From Suilimivivens sp009774465 (lineage in GTDB: Bacteria; Bacillota; Clostridia; Lachnospirales; Lachnospiraceae), in contig CANDAE010000001.1 in the NCBI GenBank assembly GCA_947382645.1, forward strand, positions 62,001 through 126,000: 64,000 nucleotides of DNA. Direction: 5' to 3'. Shown here piece after piece: positions 60,177 through 64,000 of the stretch (position 1 is the first letter of the stretch; each line of letters begins with the position of its first letter). Position numbers and translations under genes: made by a program. Under the pieces are notes generated by a model. It was not told where the DNA came from. It did no database searches and saw nothing but the letters and a program-made list of their open reading frames with translations.

Positions 60177-60781
60177 TATTTCTCCTCCTGCCCGTCTGTC
60201 TTACTGCTTTCTTCTATTACATTTTCCTTCAAAATTTTCTCTTCCTTCTCTTCCTGCGGCACTATTTCCACTTTTTTCCCATTAAGCAGCCTCACTCCCA
60301 GAAAGATAATACCTGCGCCTATCACTATGCTGGGAACATAGCTTCCTATTCTCCACATCATTCGAGAAATAAAGGTATATTGCTCCGGCAGTATGCTGTG
60401 AAGCAGGTTGGCCATTGTATTCCACAGGAAACATGCCCCTATAAAAATCAACCCATAGGCAATCCATTTCTGGTATTTTTCCACATATTCTTTTGTTCCT
60501 AAAACGGAATCCATTCCGAAAATATATTCATCCTCCACCTGTGCAAACTCCTCATCACTTAAGCTGGCAAGGTGATTGGCATGGAAAAATCCATACGCCC
60601 AGACCACTACATCAAACAGTGTAATAATTGTCTGCTGCATCCATCCTCCCACTGCAATCAGCAGAAAAAATACCAGCATAAGGCTTATTCCTGTCTTCAT
60701 AAACCCCATATACATTTCTGCTGCTCCCGGCAAAAACGAAAAACAAAATGATAAAAATCTGCTCTTTTTCTTAGTCTTCAT
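60176..60781 (-). CDS. Membrane protein of the sigma-factor operon
   Basis: 201 residues. About four hydrophobic helices (SFCFSFLPGAAEMYMGFMKTGISLMLVFFLLIAVGGWM, IITLFDVVVWAYGFFHANHL, WIAYGLIFIGACFLWN, SIVIGAGIIFLGVRLL) and an acidic tail. The first helices (LPGAAEMYMGFMKTG) recall TM2-domain proteins (GxGxxYxG). Start MKTKKKSRF overlaps the anti-sigma gene by 11 bases. Confidence 0.65.
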   Translation of the reverse strand: MKTKKKSRFLSFCFSFLPGAAEMYMGFMKTGISLMLVFFLLIAVGGWMQQTIITLFDVVVWAYGFFHANHLASLSDEEFAQVEDEYIFGMDSVLGTKEYVEKYQKWIAYGLIFIGACFLWNTMANLLHSILPEQYTFISRMMWRIGSYVPSIVIGAGIIFLGVRLLNGKKVEIVPQEEKEEKILKENVIEESSKTDGQEEK

Positions 60782-61211
60782 AATAATTTCCTCCATTATT
60801 TGTGCTAAATAAGGCATCCAGCCTGAAATTGTTTACTGTGTTAAACCAGTTATTAAATTTTTCATTAATTTCCCTTGTTTTCTCACCTAAGCGCTCGTTT
60901 ACATCCATGTTTTCCTCTACTCTGCTCTGATTATCTTCCATATAAAATGCCGGCTCTTTATTGCTGGTAATCGTGGGGATAATCATTAACATAAGGATTG
61001 CAGCCGCCATTCCCGTTATAATTTTAAGACGATACGTAAAAGTCTGAACCGTTCGCTTTCCGCTCCCGGATAAGGGAAATTCCTTCACGGTTTGTTTTGG
61101 AAATGCCTGACTTAAAATCTGCTCTTTCATATGCTTTGGCGCATACAGTTCCTGCTCTTCCAGTTGTCTGATCATGCGCTCCAATTCTTCATCTGTGGGA
61201 TATCCATTCAT
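60771..61211 (-). CDS. Probable anti-sigma factor
   Basis: 146 residues with a cytoplasmic N-terminal part (DEELERMIRQLEEQELYAPKHMKEQILSQ), one membrane helix (IITGMAAAILMLMIIPTI, ~75-92) and a ~55-residue outer part. That architecture, and the 4-base overlap with an ECF sigma gene, indicate a membrane-anchored anti-sigma protein. No zinc motif is seen. Confidence 0.75.
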   Translation of the reverse strand: MNGYPTDEELERMIRQLEEQELYAPKHMKEQILSQAFPKQTVKEFPLSGSGKRTVQTFTYRLKIITGMAAAILMLMIIPTITSNKEPAFYMEDNQSRVEENMDVNERLGEKTREINEKFNNWFNTVNNFRLDALFSTNNGGNYYED

Positions 61212-61750
61212 GCCGGTTCCTCCTTTCCATACATCTTCTTAAGCATCTCTCTGGCCCTGTAAATTTGTGTCTGTATCGTTTTCAGGCTCTGACCGCGTCT
61301 TGCGGCAATCTCCCTGGCGCTTAATTCCTTTAAGTAATAGTCTCTTGCCACTTCATTATAGGGCGGCTTTAAGCTTTCACACCGCAGAGAAAGCTGACTT
61401 TTTACCTCTTCCTCAATGCAAATATCTTCGGGAGAACCGCGCTTTTCCACTGCTGTTTCAAAAAAAGAATCTTCTGTAGGCACGCTTCTGTGACTGGCGC
61501 TTCTTAAGTAATCAATGCTTTTATTGGTTGCAATCCTGCAAATCCATGCCTTTTCATTATTTCCATCAAAAGTCTGATATTTTTGAAATGCAGATAAGAA
61601 AGTTTCCTGCATCAAATCCTCTGCTGCAAAGTAATCACCAGTCAGTTTATAGCAAATGGAAAAAACAAGTTTATCATATGTGTCGATCAATGCCGCCAGC
61701 TTTTCCTGGGTACATTTATTTTCTTTCACCGCGGTACTTATCCTCTCCAC
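61208..61750 (-). CDS. ECF-type RNA polymerase sigma factor
   Basis: 180 residues. Region 2 is LIDTYDKLVFSICYKLTGDYFAAEDLMQETFLSAFQKYQTFDGNNEKAWICRIATNKSIDYLRS and region 4 LSLRCESLKPPYNEVARDYYLKELSAREIAARRGQSLKTIQTQIYRAREMLK. It leads an operon with anti-sigma and two membrane proteins and is likely autoregulated. No clear binding site was identified. Confidence 0.92.
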   Translation of the reverse strand: MERISTAVKENKCTQEKLAALIDTYDKLVFSICYKLTGDYFAAEDLMQETFLSAFQKYQTFDGNNEKAWICRIATNKSIDYLRSASHRSVPTEDSFFETAVEKRGSPEDICIEEEVKSQLSLRCESLKPPYNEVARDYYLKELSAREIAARRGQSLKTIQTQIYRAREMLKKMYGKEEPA

Positions 61751-61868
61751 CCTCTTTCTGATTTCTTACTTTCATAAACTATAACGGAACTGTTCTTTGT
61801 TTGTCTTCAATTATTATATATTTTTTTAAAAATTTTAGAAAGATATGGAATTCCTGAAAATCTATAAC

Positions 61869-61897
61869 TTGTCATAGGGTTTTAAATACTATATAAT
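61869..61897 (+). promoter_or_regulatory. Promoter of DUF1836-yerC
   Basis: TTGTCA (61869-61874) and TATAAT (61892-61897) with a 17-base spacer. Confidence 0.75.
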
Positions 61898-61929
61898 AAA
61901 TATCAGAATTATTTGGAAGGCGCATTCAC

Positions 61930-62565
61930 ATGACAATTAACAGAGATGACTTATTAAACAGCATATTAGAAAGCCTTGGCAGGATTCAGCACATTAAAGC
62001 TGAAGATATCCCCAACATTGATTTATATATGGATCAGGTTACCACCTTCATGGAAAAACGTCTGAAAAGCACTACAAGAAGTCCTGAAGATAAAATTCTT
62101 ACCAAAACCATGATCAATAACTATGCCAAAAACGACCTGCTTCCTCCTCCTATCAGGAAAAAGTACAGTAAAGAGCACATTCTGCTGCTTATTTTTATTT
62201 ATTACTACAAGGGAATTCTTTCCATAAATGATATTCAGACCTTGTTAACTCCCCTTACCACAAAATACTTCCAGACACATGAAAGCATTAACTTGGAAAG
62301 CATTTATGAAGAGGTGTTCAGTCTGGAACAGACAGAGGTGGAACATTTAAAGGAAGATATCATAAAAAAGTTTGCCCTTTCACAGGAAACTTTTAAGGAT
62401 GCGCCAAAAGAAGATCAGGAAATTCTGCAGTTGTTTTCCTTTATCAGCATACTGAGCTATGATACTTATGTAAAAAGACTTCTGATTGAAAAGATGGTGG
62501 ACAGCTTTAAGGCTGCAACTTCAAAAGAAGATTCGGAAAAACCGGATAAAAATTCAAAAAAATAA
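61930..62565 (+). CDS. DUF1836 protein
   Basis: 211 residues of the DUF1836 (PF08876) family. TKTMINNYAKNDLLPPPIRKKYSKEHILLLIFIYYYKGILSINDIQTLL (~58-108) is a MerR-like winged-helix region, so DNA binding is likely. It is followed by yerC 49 bases downstream, probably in one operon. Confidence 0.85.
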   Translation: MTINRDDLLNSILESLGRIQHIKAEDIPNIDLYMDQVTTFMEKRLKSTTRSPEDKILTKTMINNYAKNDLLPPPIRKKYSKEHILLLIFIYYYKGILSINDIQTLLTPLTTKYFQTHESINLESIYEEVFSLEQTEVEHLKEDIIKKFALSQETFKDAPKEDQEILQLFSFISILSYDTYVKRLLIEKMVDSFKAATSKEDSEKPDKNSKK

Positions 62566-62614
62566 CGTCTGGCTCATTGCCGCAGGGATAACCCTAATAC
62601 ACGGAGGTAGATTT

Positions 62615-62902
62615 ATGAACAAAAAAATACAGACAAATATTGTAGATCACTTATTTGAAGCCATTTTATGTCTGGAAAATAAAGAAGAATGCTATAGTTT
62701 TTTCGAAGATTTATGCACTGTCAATGAACTGCTTTCTCTTTCTCAGCGTTTTGAAGTTGCTTCCATGCTGAAAAACCACAAAACTTATCTTGAAATTGCA
62801 GAGGAAACCGGTGCCTCCACTGCTACCATCAGCCGGGTAAACCGTTCTTTAAATTACGGCAATGATGGTTATGACCTGGTATTTAAGCGAATCGAAAAAT
62901 AA
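62615..62902 (+). CDS. yerC: YerC/YecD-type TrpR-like regulator
   Basis: 95 residues with the TrpR-superfamily helix-turn-helix (SLSQRFEVASMLKNHKTYLEIAEETGASTATISRVNRSLNYG). TIGR02531-type proteins of Firmicutes are named YerC; the target is not known here. The ATG has CGGAGG upstream. The family often sits near pcrA and yerB, as in this window. Confidence 0.9.
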   Translation: MNKKIQTNIVDHLFEAILCLENKEECYSFFEDLCTVNELLSLSQRFEVASMLKNHKTYLEIAEETGASTATISRVNRSLNYGNDGYDLVFKRIEK

Positions 62903-62930
62903 ACGGATAATTCTTTTGAATTATCCGTTT
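62901..62930. terminator. Convergent terminator between yerC and the M23-like gene
   Basis: AAACGGATAATTC (62901-62913) pairs perfectly with GAATTATCCGTTT (62918-62930) around TTTT. The stem includes the stop of yerC and the last bases of the minus-strand gene, so it serves both. Confidence 0.75.
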
Positions 62931-63631
62931 ATCTCTATAATCAGCATAGGATCAATATATGCATCATCCTGCATGATCTGATAACCCAGTTCCTGATTTT
63001 CTTCTCCGATTGAATATAAAATGTATCCTTTTCCCAAATCTTCGCCATTTTTAACCAGCGCATTGCCGCTGTTCCTGTAAACAGATTTATATCCGTTTCC
63101 ATGATCAATCACAATTCTGGTTCCATAGACTTCATCTGCATCCACGCTGATTACCGTTCCGGTTCCTGATGTGATTACATTGGTTCCATTCAATGCTGAA
63201 AATACCAGCATGGGTTCTTCCCCCTCGTCCTCCTTCATTGTAGCAGATCCGCTTAGCGGAAATCCCTTAGGCAGTGCATCCTCGATCACCTCCTGGGAAA
63301 TTGCATCTTCTGTGGCCATCTTATTGGAAACTGTCTCACTTAAAACTGCCACCTTATTACTGAGGGTGGAGTTCTCCACCGATAAGGCTTCATTTTCATC
63401 TGTCAGATTATTAATTATAGCTGTCTGGTTTACAACTTCTTTTCTTATGTGTTTTAATGTGATCGTGTCATAGGTAAGCTTACATACAACAACTACTGCC
63501 AGCAGAAAAAAAACAATTGAAGCTGCCTGAACCAGGGTTGGCCCAATTGTACGCCGCCTTAAGGCGCCATCCTGTTTTTCAATCAGCAGCATGACTGTGA
63601 CTTTCTTTTTTCTTTTAAGACGCTGTCCCAT
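62921..63631 (-). CDS. Degenerate M23/LytM-like membrane protein
   Basis: About 236 residues from MGQRLKRKKK (GGAGGTGA upstream). One membrane helix (ASIVFFLLAVVVVCKLTY), a coiled-coil (~70-110) and a C-terminal LytM-like fold (VDADEVYGTRIVIDHGNGYKSVYRNSG, LGKGYILYSIG). Active peptidases have a His-x3-Asp and a His-x-His zinc site; only the HGNGY loop is kept and the second His is Asn (YRN), so no peptidase activity is expected. It may act in cell division or sporulation as a scaffold, like SpoIIQ. Confidence 0.75.
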   Translation of the reverse strand: MGQRLKRKKKVTVMLLIEKQDGALRRRTIGPTLVQAASIVFFLLAVVVVCKLTYDTITLKHIRKEVVNQTAIINNLTDENEALSVENSTLSNKVAVLSETVSNKMATEDAISQEVIEDALPKGFPLSGSATMKEDEGEEPMLVFSALNGTNVITSGTGTVISVDADEVYGTRIVIDHGNGYKSVYRNSGNALVKNGEDLGKGYILYSIGEENQELGYQIMQDDAYIDPMLIIEING

Positions 63632-63720
63632 AATTTGCTTATCACCTCCGGTCAATTATTATCATTTTATCACACAGAATAAAATAGGGCAACTTTCCCA
63701 TACGTTTTTACAGAATTTTC

Positions 63721-63749
63721 TTTACTTTTGGCAACGTCTGTGCTATTCT
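63721..63749 (+). promoter_or_regulatory. Possible promoter of the cold-shock gene
   Basis: TTTACT (63721-63726) and TATTCT (63744-63749), 17-base spacer, 57 bases before the ATG. The leader is short for a typical cold-shock element. Confidence 0.5.
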
Positions 63750-63806
63750 GAATATGTTACAGGTTTCTGTGATATGCATTATTATTTATTCTTGGAGGTA
63801 TCTATA

Positions 63807-64000
63807 ATGAATAAAGGTACAGTAAAGTGGTTTAACAACCAAAAAGGTTACGGTTTCATCTCTGATGAGTCAGGAAATGATGTTTTCGTACATTACTCAG
63901 GACTTAATATGGAAGGTTTCAAGTCTCTTGAAGAAGGCGCTTCCGTAGAATTCGAAGTAGTAAATGGCGAAAAAGGACCTCAGGCTGTAAACGTAACAAA
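63807..64000 (+). CDS. Cold-shock protein (partial, 3' end outside)
   Basis: 64 residues are visible: MNKGTVKWFNNQKGYGFISD, DVFVHYSGLN with RNP-1 (KGYGFI) and RNP-2 (DVFVHY) motifs of the CspA OB-fold. It binds single-stranded nucleic acid. GGAGG precedes the ATG. The window ends near the C-terminus. Confidence 0.95.
   Translation, partial: MNKGTVKWFNNQKGYGFISDESGNDVFVHYSGLNMEGFKSLEEGASVEFEVVNGEKGPQAVNVT

Overview
The window looks like a chromosomal segment of a gut Lachnospiraceae-type Firmicute (Blautia/Dorea/Mediterraneibacter-like). This is judged from purine-rich Shine-Dalgarno sites, a FabK-FabT type II fatty acid synthesis operon, YerB/YerC/DUF1836/PcrA housekeeping genes, and many DUF4405/flavodoxin/cupin/MATE genes. 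Genus-level identity is inference.

Left edge (1-2990): the right end of an integrative mobile element. It carries the tail of an unknown gene, a Rep_trans rolling-circle initiator, a structured intergenic region and a tyrosine integrase that abuts a tRNA-Leu(AAG), the presumed attachment site.

3.1-16.3 kb: mostly minus-strand chromosomal genes. A three-gene metal/zinc-like operon (His-rich CobW GTPase, a CobW-like/DUF1980 fusion, a PF06541 membrane protein) is followed by a Spx/ArsC-like protein. A loose base-excision-repair neighbourhood comes next (Fpg-like protein without the catalytic proline, OGG-type glycosylase, endonuclease IV) together with a zinc-ribbon protein, a WYL regulator, a MATE exporter and a GH42 beta-galactosidase. 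Then come a ferritin-like/Cys-rich gene pair, a small unknown protein and a His-rich secreted protein.

16.3-25.9 kb: the fatty acid synthesis operon acpP-fabK-fabD-fabG-fabF-fabZ-accDA-fabH-fabT, followed by a MutS-related ATPase. accD and accA are fused, and accB and accC are missing. The promoter carries three FabT-like palindromes spaced exactly 16 bp apart.

25.9-34.2 kb: an FtsX/MacB-type ABC transporter with a TetR repressor, whose presumed operator occurs at both promoters, and a McrBC-type restriction operon with a third, unfamiliar winged-helix-like gene.

34.3-50 kb: an accessory, decaying region. A redox island holds two aldo/keto reductases, two DUF4405 membrane proteins, an FGE-flavodoxin fusion, a flavodoxin lipoprotein, a cyclophilin-like protein, a CMD protein, a cupin, a MATE exporter and LysR/TetR regulators. 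Between these sit gene remnants with internal deletions: flavodoxin, FMN reductase, cyclophilin-like, DUF2971, bile-salt-hydrolase-like. After it lies a patch of toxin-antitoxin, AlbA_2, GNAT-like, serine-recombinase and Rpn remnants, including two small intact antitoxin-like genes.

50-64 kb: an unknown gene, an intact Rpn nuclease, then core genes: rlmD, two copies of a hairpin repeat, a membrane protein, pcrA, a YerB-like lipoprotein, an orphan ABC substrate-binding lipoprotein, an ECF sigma/anti-sigma operon with two membrane proteins, DUF1836, a YerC-type TrpR-like regulator, a degenerate M23 protein, and the start of a cold-shock gene at the right edge.

Start codons were moved from the longest ORF to the ATG/GTG/TTG with the best ribosome binding site where the sequence allowed. 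No CRISPR array, rRNA gene or complete insertion sequence was seen.
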